From positions 20,233,029-20,297,028 of the forward strand of contig NC_092646.1 in the NCBI RefSeq assembly GCF_039555335.1: a DNA stretch of 64,000 nucleotides, read 5' to 3'. The notes under the pieces are model-generated. The model had not been told where the DNA came from and searched no databases. It saw nothing but the letters and a program-made list of their open reading frames with translations. The translations under genes were made by a program, and so were the position numbers. Shown in pieces: positions 22,316-35,045 of this stretch; the first letter of the stretch is position 1, and each line of letters begins with the position of its first letter. This DNA comes from Amphiura filiformis (Eukaryota > Echinodermata > Ophiuroidea > Amphilepidida > Amphiuridae).

Positions 22316-25300
22316 CTGAAAGTAAGTGGGGACTTTCTTTATTGATAATATATTTTGGGCAAATAGTTTGATACTTTCAATGATTCTCTATCGATGGCAC
22401 ACATCATTCAGATCAGATCAATCAATAGCAATACTGGGAAATAAAATGTGACTGAGCTTGCTTCTGTTTGAAAGCAAGTTTGGTATTATCGAGCCTGGTC
22501 TGCTGTGTAACCAAGCAAAGCCAACTACAAAAGTGTTTGGGTATGCGGATTCGCACCACAGGATTCGCACCATGCATTCAGGGACCGTCTGTAATTCAAT
22601 TGAATTTGATGCCCATGCCTGACCATAAATTGCTGGTGTGAAGTGCAATGATCGATTCCAGAACCATTCATATTATACCGTTTTATTGTATTATCATGGG
22701 ACATTCACCATGGGGCCTCCTGAAGGACATACTTTTGAATTTGAATGCATTTTGAAATCATTAATAGAGTATGACATGAAAACAAAGTATCAATTTTCAT
22801 ATTAAAAATACAAAATATCTTGAATTTTTTATTTTATTTTTTTTTTTTAGGTCAACCATGAATGATCCTAGCATCTAGGTCTAGGTCCAGGGACACTCCA
22901 ACACCGGAAAAAATAAACTTTAAAAAAATTTTTTTTTTTTTAAATAGTTTTTTTTGTTTTGAAATTCGAGTATAATCCCACCCCCAATTGTGAAAAATGT
23001 TCACATAAAAAACGGGTGGGACTATACTCGGACCAATACGGTACTTTATAATATAAATCAATCACACCTGGGCATTTTAATGGAGTTTAAAAAAAAACCA
23101 TCCCTAGATGACTCTGCGATAAACATGTGATTTTTTTGTTGTTGCAATTTGACGAAAATTACTTCAGATTGAACTTGGCAAACTGGTGGGTCTACGAAAT
23201 AGTCCGGATACATCAAGAAAATGTCAAAATTGTAATTAAAGTGAGTCTGTAAATATAGTATCCCGAGCACAGCAAAGGTCGAATATGATTATTATTCTAT
23301 TCACTTTTATCTTTATAGACCATATTTTTGTTTACTTATTGTAGGTTTACATCATACATGCATGAAATCTCATGAATGGCTCAATGAACTGTGATAGTTT
23401 ATAGGAATTCGATAACTTATTCCGTAATATATTATTCCAATCCTAAGAACTTGTGAAAGTCTATATAGTTTGATCCAGTGAGATTGATCGTACTTTCTGG
23501 TGGACAAAGAAATATTCATGCTCATTAGTACGTGTTTATCGCTCGTCGCTAAATACTGGAGTATAAAACAAGCACAAAGGGGGAGTAAAGTGGGTGTGAC
23601 CAATCAGCATTCAGAACGTGCTGTTCTCCATTTAGTTTTAAGTGAAATCATACACTCCTAGAAGTACACCCTCTGTTGTCGAGCTCGTTCGACACGAATA
23701 GAGGGCGAAAACATTTTTTAGTCACTTTAAGGTGATACTACCCTACTTTGAGTTTAAAAAATTACTTTTCGTGTTGACACCACGGATTATATATTCGTAC
23801 TTTTTGGTAAATATATAAGCAAGTTGTGATTAGAACTTTAAATGTGGTGCTAAAGTGTAAGCCTTTCCTCACATCTGATGAGTTGTAAAGGTGGCCAGGT
23901 TTAGGGTTCTTGGCTGTAAAACGTCCCCTAGCATCACAACTCATTATTAAGGAAATCAAAGTCAGAATGATTTGTGATAATTTTTTTCCTCCCGAGTCAT
24001 TATTATAGGGGGCGCTTTTACACAATTGTAGGTAGTAACACAGGCTGTGTCCAAAACAGACAACAGGCTACGCTACACTAGTCTTGTTACAGTCTCGGTC
24101 CCATGGCTTATGCTCCCCTTTTTCGTCACCAAGGCTACGGTTTCATAGGTTTGTTAGAATTGTAATTATGCAAATGAAGTCACATATTTCCATCATGTTG
24201 CTATAGGGGGCCTATTGCTCTTGAATCCAAATAAAAAAACAGGGAAATATGTTCCAACTGACCAGCAGGGAACCAAAGGAAGGAGCCAAAAGGATACAAT
24301 CAGCGTGTTTATAGTGAATATACTGAGTTTACCGTATACGATAATCCTTGTATATATACCGAAACTCTGTATAGCGAGACGCACAAATTATATACATTTT
24401 GTAACAACTAACATTATCGTACATTTGCAATGACCGAGGTCATATGGGGAATGTGTAAATATTGTGGCGCGAACTGTAAACAGCTCAGTATGATCATGGC
24501 GGCGATGATAACTCTTGGGGGTGAGAAGCGTTCCGAATGTCCAGCGCGTATCTTACGCGTCATGAAGAAGCTACTACTTCCGGTAATACAGCGAACAAGT
24601 ACCCTCCTGTGTGTAGTGCAAATATCTCGCGCAATATCCATTGGTTCAGAAGGAGTGATGTGCGGTACATACAAATACGGCCGCTAGCGGCTAGTGTTAG
24701 CGAGTTTCCGAATAATTTCTGACCAGATAGAAATTATACCGCATGTAGGCCTACCGCACATCTGCTCCCACTATACGCTGAAAGTCACACTAGCAATGGG
24801 AAAATATGACACAAGATCCGATGGAGGAATAACACAAAATGTATAAACAAAGTTTTAACCCCGACGTTTCGAAAAGACGCAATTTTTCTATTTCAAGCAA
24901 TAAAATTAGAGACCTGCCCTTGGCTGCTCTCAATATTATAGTCAGAGAGTTGATATTCTTGAGAGGGCACTCTATTCACGTGGTTTCTTTTCCAACGCTA
25001 AAAGATCACGAATTTTGGTGGTTTGCAAATGAAAAGTGTCCGCACTATCGATTGATTACGTAACTGTTATGAATAATGTATTAGGTTTTCAATGCAATCG
25101 CCTCGACCCATCAATACATATTATCTGTATTTATCAAAGTACTTGGAATAGCAATCTGGTGAGTTCACTGAACTACGCCCTAATACTGATGGAGTTTTAA
25201 TGGCGTTTAATGGCGCTAATCCTCTCCATACACAGATGAACAAATTCAATAGGAGAAGGTCAACACATATGACCTCCTATATGACATGTTATATGAGATG

Positions 25301-26369
25301 TACAACAACCTGAATATCATAAAGATCAGTGTTCGTTTGTGCATATGAACTGCATATTTACAATACTAAATATTAGTCGTTATATATTATGCCAAATATT
25401 GGTATTATGACAACACGGTATATGCATTGTATATAAAACAACTAATAGATCCTGCTATCATGGCGTCAGGTCATTGGTTCATCATATCCCGTATGTTTCT
25501 TAAAATTCATTCATATTTGAGACAAATTTCTGTGCCCATTTTATAGGCGTACAGGTGGATCCGGTTTTTTTGGTCATTTTCATTTCTTTTTGATGAAAGA
25601 ATTAAGGTTTTCCACTACACGGAGGCCACTATGTGATACTAATTTAATGCTATATTTATAAATTGAATACGTGTTCCCGATTGGCTCTATAGCGATTTCA
25701 CAGAAAAGGTATTTCTAGTACAATGCAGCGTCGGACTCTAGCTGAGAGCGTAGTAGCCTAAGTCATGGACTCCAAGAAAGGCTCTCCATACACAAATGAA
25801 CAAACACAAAGGAAGGTAGTCTCCTCCGTGACCAGCTTGATTTCGATGGAGCGAAAACAAATTGGCTGCAGAGGAGACGGGTAATTTTGCCATGCAAATG
25901 AGGTGAGTGTCATCCCCCTGATTATAGTGAAGACCAGCTCTTATCATAAAATGCAAGGAATAAAAAGCTGCATTGATCAAACATTGATCAAGCAGCAGAA
26001 CATAATAGAAATCTAAATAACAGTGGAGGCTTGAGTGGGTTAGGACAGGTGTGAAAACCCATAACCGTGATAACAGCAAGCAAAGTATTAGGTCATGCGT
26101 CTTGAATTCGCCATCCAAAAAAGGTGGCGATGTTAACGTTTTTCCAAAGTCGACTCAAATTAAATGATGATATCTATGCCAAGCAAGAAGTTATTGTCAT
26201 GCTTTTGATTGCACTTTCAACCCTGTAAAAAGAAATTCTTTAGCCTTTTTAATGCTGACACCGTGCTTCATAGAATTCAGAATGGGCAGGGTGGCGGAGG
26301 TGGGGGATGTGGAGGTGGGGGATGTGGTACACACAAGCTATATGGGATTGATAATTTTAGTGTATAATC
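22316..26369. other. About 4 kb without a recognised gene
   Basis: I found no exon chain. A small hairpin is at 22966-23031 (CGAGTATAATCCCACCC against GGGTGGGACTATACTCG). 24440-24690 is somewhat richer in CpG and holds ATGGCGGCG, but its ORFs resemble no family I know. The segment around 25770-26110 also shows nothing convincing. Confidence 0.4.
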
Positions 26370-26768
26370 CAGTAGCGTAGCCAGCGGGGGGGCAGGGGGG
26401 GGGGGCAGAGGGCCCCCCAGACCAAAAAATGAAAGAAAAAAGTGCCCCTATGACAAAAAAAAAAATAAAAGAGAAAATCAGGAGGGCAAAGGAAAAGAAA
26501 AGGGGCATGGAGCCCTTTTCTACCGAAATTCAGTCCGAAAATTCAAATTTTTTCGCGCTATGCTCGCACATTGTAAAGATAAAGCCATTTCCATCCAGAT
26601 AATGGGCGAAAAAAGTGTAAAATACCAAATTTTTGCGCACATCGTCCCAATAAAGCCTTTTTGTCTCTATGTATGGTATGATGCAACTGTAATTTTTTTC
26701 GTCTGTGCCCCTGAAATTTTATTTTGCCCCCCCGACCAAAAAAAGCTGGCTACGCCACTGGTATAATC
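26362..26768 (+). mobile_element. hAT-like MITE with 8-bp target duplication
   Basis: Element 26370-26760 (391 bp). Ends CAGTAGCGTAGCCAGC and (reversed) CAGTGGCGTAGCCAGC. Perfect target duplication GTATAATC at 26362-26369 and 26761-26768. The interior has G/C runs next to the ends. Non-coding. Confidence 0.88.
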
Positions 26769-28560
26769 TGCTTCTGTAAAGGCTGTAAATTGGATTTTTA
26801 CTCTATTAAGCATCTAAAAGACTAATGACCTTACAGCTAAACAATTCTACTAATTGTTTTAATCATTTATGATTGGTTTAGTCTAGAAAATACAAACTTT
26901 TTCATACAAAACTACCCATTTTCATATTAAACACTGTAGTAAGTAATGCAGATTCAAAATTCAAAATCTAAAAGTTACTGTAAAATTTTAATTACTTGTC
27001 CTATCATAGTCAAAGTAAAGATTTTCTGAAGGGACGAGGAATCTAAATATGGACTTATTTTTTCTGTATGGGTTAGGGGCAAAATGTTTCAGTTCAAAAT
27101 ATGTTGAATTGTAAAAAATGCTAACATACTTCGGAACACCCTGTATTCCGAGATTACTAACCAGCTGTGATTTTGGTTTCTTCCAAAGTCAGTAGGCTCC
27201 TCCTATCCTCTAACTAAATGAATGTTCACGTTTACTTTACTGCAAGTTAGTAATAAGCAATGCATTAACTAACACATTTTTTCATGGCAATGAAATGATG
27301 CCACTTGCACCCACATCTCATATGCACAGTTTATCCCTTATCCTGTGTCTTGAATAGCTATATGTGGTTAACCAGTGTGGTTAAGAGGCTAGGAAATAAT
27401 TCCTAATATCTCATATCCTAGTTTGTATGCCTTTATCTAATCTTGCCACACGTGACAACTTAATATTTAGCCTTTCACCCGGGAAAGAGTCTGTTAAGTG
27501 GAGGAATTTGTTAGCCTTTTTTATAAACATTTTTGCAATTGGCTTATAGCCATCACATGCTGACAATACACATAACTGATTGGTTAATAAAAACTACCAT
27601 TACATGGTCAGGCCTAATCACAAAGTAAACATATCATCTGTAATTAGAAAACTATCATAATGCAGCAGGCGATTTACTTCAGAAAAAGTTTAATATAATT
27701 ACATTGCACAAAACTAAGTCCATTATCTATAGTTAATTGAATGTTTATTGACTCTTGTAATAACCCAGTTAATTGAATGTTTATTGACTCTTGTAATAAC
27801 CCATGTGTATAAACCTGTATAATATTGGTGTTCATATAAAAGCTGGACCATGACCCTGACATAAAAATTCCTTTAAAAAAGGAACGGGGCGCCCAATGTG
27901 AGCTTGGTCGTGATGTGGTGAATTTCATGGTGTTTAGATTTGGCATTAATTATCTCTTGCAAACCAAACCCGGTGACACCTCATTATAGAAATCAGACCT
28001 GTTGATAGGTTGTAAGAGGGGATAGCCTTTTCCAGGCATAAATTGGGCCATATATAAAGAAAGTTTTGCTACTTTGCAACGCAATAAAAAACTAAATGCA
28101 AAAATGAGGTTTTTAAAAATATTGTTTTCCAGAGTCAAGACGCAGGTATCATTATTAAGTCTCATATCACTTATTTATTGTCGAATAAGTGCAGAGTATG
28201 TTAGATATGAATATTAAATGTTAGACCAAAGTAGCTCAAAGTACATGTACTATACACCTGATCCGTGAACTTGTCTTTTTTAAAGACAAATTCTTGTTTA
28301 TCCCATTTTTGTTCCACTCTATATAACTTGAAAGTCACCCTGTATATAATGAGTTGAAATGTGTAAACTGGAATTGCTTATGCCTCCAGCTTTCCAAACA
28401 ATGTATACTTTTGCTAGTTTAGGGTTGATTATTGTGGAGATAATCTAATTCGAAAGTTGATTGGTGTAAAAATTCATTATATTTGTGATGTACGCTACGG
28501 GTGGCGAAGTCAAGACACACGGCCATTATGGAGAGCCGGCCAAATGAGAAAAAATGAGAC
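26769..28560. other. No gene; left arm of a split inverted duplication
   Basis: 27670-27850 and 28085-28290 match 30825-32960 in reverse orientation (see findings). 27749-27803 holds a 37-bp direct duplication containing TGAATGTTTATTGACTCTTG. 27505-27585 is a diverged direct copy of 29420-29505. Confidence 0.5.
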
Positions 28561-28564
28561 TGTT

Positions 28565-29230
28565 TTAAGGGATCTGGAATGAGCGTTTTGAGCGTTTCGA
28601 CAGTATTTTTTAGGGGACATAAGAGCACCTCAGACGTATCGAATTGCATTCTGAATACGAAGCATGTATATCTGATATCAAATAATTTTCATTTTTGAAA
28701 ATCACGATATAATACAAATTTTATGACAAATTATAAAAATTGATATTTTTCAAAATTTTGATATATAACAGTCCTCGAAGTAAATTTTATAAATCTAATG
28801 ATATATTCTTAAAGTGTATGTAGCTGGGAGGAAAAGCCGACGATCAATTGAAAATGTTGACCTTTCATATTGAAGATAAGGATTTTTTTCTCAAAAAGCC
28901 CTAATTTTTTTTGGTGTTTTGGGAAAAAAAATCCATATCTTCAATACGAAAGGTCAAATTTTCAATTGATCGTCGGCTTTTCATCCCACCTACATACACT
29001 TTAAGTATAAATCATCAGATTTATAAAGTTTACTTCGAGTACTGTTAAATATCAAAATATCAATTTTAATGATTTGCCATAAAATGTGTATTACATTGCA
29101 AAATTTAAAAAATCAAAATTATTTGATATCAGAAGGACATTCTCCGTATTCAGAATGCAATTCGATATATCTGATGTGCTCTAATGTCCCACAATAAATA
29201 CTGTCCAAACGTTCATACCCCACCCCTTAA
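28565..29230. mobile_element. Foldback MITE, TTAAGGGATC family, copy 2
   Basis: TTAA at 28565-28568 and 29227-29230; halves pair around 28910. Closely similar to 19949-20621. Confidence 0.8.
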
Positions 29231-32200
29231 AAGCACTAAAAACATATAGATGGCCAAACAGGTCACAAAGAGGGGACGTCGACAAGGGTAGCGAAAAGGG
29301 GACTATCATTTTCTTCGGAAGGGGGTTGGGGGTAGGGTTCCAAATATACTGGGGTCATAAATTTTGGAAAGAAAACTAGGGGGATATTTACAAAATGAAG
29401 GGAGCCACAAGCCGGGACTTTTTTAAGGCTTTTTTCTAAGCATGTTTGCAGTTGGCTACCTGCAGCCATCACATGATTATAATAATATGCTTTATACTGA
29501 TTGGTGAGCAGGGTTATTACAATTGTTTACTTAGTGATGCGGTCCCTGAGCATAGGAAAAATACACTGAATATTTCAAAGAGCCTGTTTACTGCCAGTGC
29601 TCATGATGCACAGTGTCATCGACCCTATATCTTCATGGCAGAAATCGCCATGGTAGGTTGAATCCACAGCCACGATTGGCCATTTGGTTCAGACCTTTGA
29701 AGCTCTTTGAGACGAATAATTAGTCGAGGACATGACTAAGGCTACTCACAATAGCCGTGTAATTGATCTTGGTTGTGCGTGAATAAGCTTATACCCCATT
29801 GAAGTCAATGGTCATCGACTTTTATACTGCCTAGTAGTAGTGAGTGCAGCTGTACTACACGATGTAGTCCATACAGGACCAACGCAATATAAAAAAAAAT
29901 TAAGAGTTTTGGTCCGATTTTGAGTTCAAAGCGCACGGCCAATTTTCAAAGCGCATTCTAGCGACCATCATATCTGTTCAACACGTATTTTCAAGTGTAT
30001 GAGACCACATCTGGTTTCTTGAGAAAAATTCATTTACGGGAGATATTCATCATTTTCTAACCCGCTATCCGAAAATTTTCGTCTGATATCAAAATCGTGC
30101 ATAGCAATTCACGTGTATCGATCCCGTGTATTCATTTTAGTGTCTCTGCTACACCAAATAATTATTAGCCAGGCGGTGTCGGTGTGTGATGCCCCATTGG
30201 TCTTTTTTAAAGACAACTTCTTGTTATATTTACGTGTATTGCCAAAGTATAATCCTAGGGGCGATACTCCAATTCAGTACAGAAGGGCGTGGTCAATTTG
30301 CACTTACCCCAACACTTTGGGGTGGCCTATAAGTGGGACACATGGGGTAGGGGTAAATTTGACACATAACCTATATTTATGATAGGCCTATTACATTAAA
30401 CATGTTAAAAGAACATATTTTACAGCAGTGTACAATAATGTATATTTATATTGGAGCATTTGGGCATTATTGAGGCAGATTTTTTTCTTGGTACACAATC
30501 CCCCCCCACACGATTTGCGATTTTCAGCCCAAAAATCAATAATCAAGTCATTCTAGGCGTGTTCAGGGGGTAGGCCTAACCCTATCGGTTTAGGATATGG
30601 ATTAAAACTCTAATAGGCCTACATACAATGTCAAATATCGTCCCCCCATTATGCGAAAATTTCGACATTCAACACTTGAAGGGGCGCAAAATCGATGCTG
30701 ATTAGGCCACCCTAAGGGTGGCGCCCGGGCACGTTGCCCCCCCCAAGTTACGCCACTGCCATCAAACAAGATAAGCTTTAAGACAAATACTGCACTACCA
30801 TATTGAATTAGCACAATAGTCACGGATCAGGTGTATGAGACTATTATACCTGTCTATTATTAGTCTCAGATAGTACTTTGAGCTACTTTGGTCTAACATA
30901 TCTAACCTACTCTGCACTTTAATACGACAATAAATCAGTGATATATGAGGCTTAATAATGATATCTGCGTCTTGACTCTGGAAAACAATTTTTTTTAAAC
31001 CTCATTTTGCATTTAGGTTTTTAAGCCACCTACGTACAGGAAACAAATTGGGCTATAACTACGAAGAAAATTGTATCAAAATGCCCACTTGTATGTTAGA
31101 CTATGCCATAGTCGAATTTTAATAAAAAATATGTTATTATTATTTAATCATGATGAACGCATTCCGTTGAACTCAAAATTATACTGATGTTTAAACATGT
31201 TAAGATTAAAGTGTTCAATAGGAAAATTGTCATAAAGAGTTTATATAATTAGATGATTAGTGACAATAAAAGTTATCGAATTCAACATATCTTACATAAT
31301 TAGAATGGCTCACTTCAATACTAAACAATTCTGATTTGGAATCTACCAGTTTATTGATCGCGAAAGCCCGAGTAAAAAATCCACTTGGGAAGCTAACAAA
31401 CAGAGGGAGTATGGTGACTGAAAATATCAGATGTGAAAATCTATCAATTGCACACAAATTAATACAAATCAGCGTTTTATGCTTAATGTAATAGCCAGAG
31501 TATGCAAAATGGGCAAGTGGACTACGGAGAAGTCTACTTGCATGTTGGCAATATCTTAAAGGCCCATTCAGTGATTTGCTCATCCGGACGATCATAAAAA
31601 TGATCAAAATTCAGATTTTGGTACCTTTGTCATTGTCATAGATGTGCTAACATAGCCTGCGAGGCCTGGTTCAGCCGAAAGCCGTGTATTAAGACAAAAT
31701 AAGACACTTTACACGAATCTGTAATTTAGGTACTCGTATTTGAAAGGGGCTTCAACTTCGTCAGGGCTGCTGTTTTCTTCGTTTTTTGCCAAATTTGTCA
31801 TTTCAAAAATACCTTGAATGACTTATCCTTCACTTTTAAGCAATTTTAATTTTTTTACACTTGCGCTGGGATCACTGAATGGGTGTTTAAATTTGTTCTA
31901 TATACAGATGCAAGATGCCTTATCACTATAAGTAAACAAATTACACAGTTAGTGTTCTTGCTAGCTTTTGACAGGGATATTTGTCTCATAGCCCTGGCCT
32001 ACAATAGCCCTGCTTTTATCATGTTTATGAACACCAATTATTATTTCGTAACAGAAAATATATTATACAGGTTTATACACACATTGCTGGGTTATTACAA
32101 GAGTCAATAAACATTCAATTAAAGCAATATTATAACATTTTCAAACAAAATAGATTAGCATTTCTTTGCCATAAAATGTTAGCTTTTACTGTCCGATATA

Positions 32201-32240
32201 TCCCCTTTTATTTTTGAGCCGAACAACTACTTCAAAGCAA
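29231..32240. other. About 3 kb without a gene; dispersed repeats
   Basis: 30650-30760 is a truncated element ending TTACGCCACTG and related to the foreign segment inside the 433-1398 element. 30825-31020 and 32025-32120 are the right arm of the inverted duplication. 31385-31480 resembles 8790-8890. No exon recognised. Confidence 0.45.
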
Positions 32241-32259
32241 AGAAAATTGGAATTTACTA

Positions 32260-32720
32260 CCAGCGCACATGTCGCCAATACGTACCACTCCTTCGGGCAT
32301 GTTGTGGTACGACCACAGAATTAGAGAAGGAGAACCGGGACTCCCTATACCGCCACGTACTATCGCGCCGTCAGCTATGGGGAGAAAATTGGGGGTATTC
32401 GGGTCCTTGCCGACGGTGCGCGGAGACGAACGAAAACAATTCTGCGTCTCATCTGTAGCGTCTTGGTACTCGCGTGCAGGTCGCATCAAGTGCGTCTCTC
32501 AAATGCGCCCATCATCTATGTCGCGCTTGCATGACAACGGATGCCTCGAGCGCATTCCGAGGGAAACCGAATACCCCCAATTTTTGCTCCATGTCTGTAT
32601 CAAGATGGCGGTCGAGTCCTGGTTCTCTGGTTTTAATTCTGTGGGTACGACCCTTTGTTGTGTATATCACCGTCGCGCACGCCGCGTAGTACTGTGTGTT
32701 ATGAACATCGTGTATGCGTT
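32260..32720. other. CpG-rich palindromic segment
   Basis: Unlike its AT-rich surroundings this stretch is rich in CpG. It has inverted arms: 32305-32350 (GTACGACCACAGAATTAGAG) pairs with about 32612-32653, and GGGGGTATTCGG near 32389 pairs with CCGAATACCCCC near 32568. ORFs of 152 and 92 codons overlap it on opposite strands but look like by-products of the composition. Possible foldback element or CpG island. Confidence 0.5.
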
Positions 32721-32959
32721 CGACTAACAATTCCATCGTAATAATAAAGGGCTGAATCAGCCTTTTATTCAAAATCTCTGATTTTGACAAAACTACAGCA
32801 CCTAGAGTCTTGATTTTTGCAGGCTAATAAAGTACAATTTAATCGTGTAAAAAAATGAATTAAAAAAATTCAGTGAGGGCGTCCTCCTCAGCAAATGTTA
32901 TAATATGGCTTTAACTATATGGACTTAGTTTTGTGCAATGTAGTTTTCTGAAGTAAATC

Positions 32960-34843
32960 CAGAGGCGGATTTAAGGAAAAGGGCCCTGTCAGCAAAATAT
33001 CCTGGGGGCCCATGAGTAAAGAGTTGAAATCAGAAGCGTGCCTGACTTTTTGTCGGGAGGGGATGTGCAAGAAAAAATTGACCAGTGAGCATTTGTTCGG
33101 CCCAATGTCATGAATGTTATGAGATTTGTGCTCGCAGTGCGCGAATATCATTCATTCCATTTCATACTATTTAAAATAATCTTGGTTTTGGGCGAAGCGC
33201 GCAAAATTTGTAATTTTACACCATTCTATAGTATACCCAAATGGAGGGTTTACCAAATTTGTGCGTGTTTAAACGGTACTTAAGAACAAAAAAATATTTC
33301 TTTTCTGTTTTTGCTTGATAGTCAAGAAGCAAGCAAAATCCCTGACATTATTTGTAATTAAGGTCCAGAATCAGTTTTATTATCATAATCTGACCTCAAG
33401 GAATAGGAAAAACTTGGGTGGCAAAAATGCCCCTTGCTCAGAAAAGAGTTAAGGTCATTCAGGGGTCCAATTTCAAAATTGATAAGATCATAATTATGTT
33501 ATAAACCACGCCAAAGTTTTGGTCTGATCATAACGATTCAGACAAAGTATGACTTGACCACAGAGGTCTACGATCCACGGTACATGTACATGTTCACGTA
33601 ATTTTGGATACCAGGATCGTATTCTGATATAGGGCCAACTCAGAACATTTTAGGCCCTGGGGCAGAGGGCCGCAAATGTTTAAACAAAGGGTCAAGGGGG
33701 CCTTTATAATATTTGACCTTTGGATCTCATGTACTCATGAATAGTTATCGAGAAACGGTTGGCTCTTTGATTTGACATTTGGGCCCCCGGCAGGGCCGGG
33801 TTACCTTTTTGGGGCCTTGGGCCAGGCCAAAATTTGGAGGCCCCCACGCACCGTGAGGAAGGCATGTGCACTCAAGTGGCCAAGTTTTTAGACTCTACTA
33901 GGACATTTGCGTGCGAAGCGCGCGAAACAATTGATTTTAGATTATTTTAGCCCAAATTGAAGCGGAATTTTGCTATATAACAGACCAGTGTGCGCGAAGC
34001 GCGCAAAATTTTGCATTGTTTGTACCCTATTTTGGCCAAAAACATGGTATTTTCGGCTAAAATGGAAGATGCACACTGCACAGGGCAATTTTGGGGCCCA
34101 CAAATTTGGGAGCTCTGGGCCGTATGGTAAATCCGGCCCTGGCCCCCGGGAACAGTTGATCATGATATCTGGGCCAAAATATGCAAAATTCACATCTAGG
34201 TGGAAAGGCCTTTAGGCCTAAGTGTATCACGGTCCACATGTGGGCGGGCATGTGGGTCCTTTGTAGTTTTAGAGCCAGCTTTAATGATACCCTTATATTT
34301 AATATTCGGGGCCCGGGGCCCATACTAGGTGACCTAGGCCCCTACTTGTAGGCCTATTTTGAGTATGTACCGTACCGGTATATATATCATGCTCTAGGAT
34401 TATCCATTTCTACAGTCTATGGATTATCAGTGTATACCAATTCGTAGTCCTGATTCTATAGAAACTGTATTAAATTTGGGCCCCTGGGGCCCTTGACATT
34501 TGACCTCTTGCTAGAGCCAAAACGGGCAAAATGAAACTTTTCGTGGTAGGGACTGGGTATGCCACATACCGGGCCTGATAATTTTTTTGATTATGTTTTA
34601 GGGCTACTATAGTCTTGACACTATTATGGAAGGCAGAGGAGAAGGAAAACCCACGAATTACAAATGCGGGCATTAATTGAATGGCCTCTTGCACGCACGG
34701 GCATAACTTTTTCATTTGAACCTTGCACAAAACAATTAAAGCAAAAAAAAAAAAAAAAAAAAAGCAGGGGGCCCTTGGATCAAAATAGCAGGGGGGGCCT
34801 TGTCAGCAACTGCTGACTTGCTGACAGCTTAAATCCGCCACTG
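32960..34843 (+). mobile_element. Non-autonomous hAT-like element B, sister of element A
   Basis: Left terminus CAGAGGCGGATTTAAG; right terminus ends TTAAATCCGCCACTG at 34843. Same interior order and orientation as 15922-17541, including the A-run near 34745 and the GGGCCCTTG...CAGGGGG subterminal block. Its left flank AGTAAATC is not repeated on the right; the right flank is CCCTCAAT. Confidence 0.8.
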
Positions 34844-35045
34844 CCCTCAATGCCACATAAAAATAAAGAAGAAGAACAGGAAGCAAACAAGTAGAAGGCA
34901 TAAGTAAGTTACAAGAAATGGAAAGGAAAAGAAATAGAAAAATATTAATAATTTATATAGATAACGCTGCTAGCTGAGCAAAAAAAAAGTGAAACTTATG
35001 GATGGATGGACCGCAACTTTTTATCATTGAAAGTAAAGTATTACA

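Larger units (their letters stand above)
15914..34851 (+). mobile_element. Candidate composite (macro) hAT transposition unit, 18.9 kb
   Basis: Two sister hAT-like elements in the same orientation (15922-17541 and 32960-34843) bracket the block. The 8 bases left of the first (15914-15921) and right of the second (34844-34851) are identical, CCCTCAAT, whereas the inner flanks (TCATCATC and AGTAAATC) match nothing. This is the pattern expected if transposase used the outer left end of one element and the outer right end of the other and moved everything between as one unit. It is inference from the flanks; an 8-base chance match cannot be excluded. Confidence 0.5.

Noticed and set aside
24430-24722. 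Possible short gene with ATGGCGGCG and CpGs
   Set aside because: No recognisable domain, overlapping ORFs on both strands, and no supporting splice sites.
32269-32790. 152- and 92-codon ORFs on opposite strands
   Set aside because: They overlap in a CpG-rich palindrome, match no family I know and have no convincing splice context.
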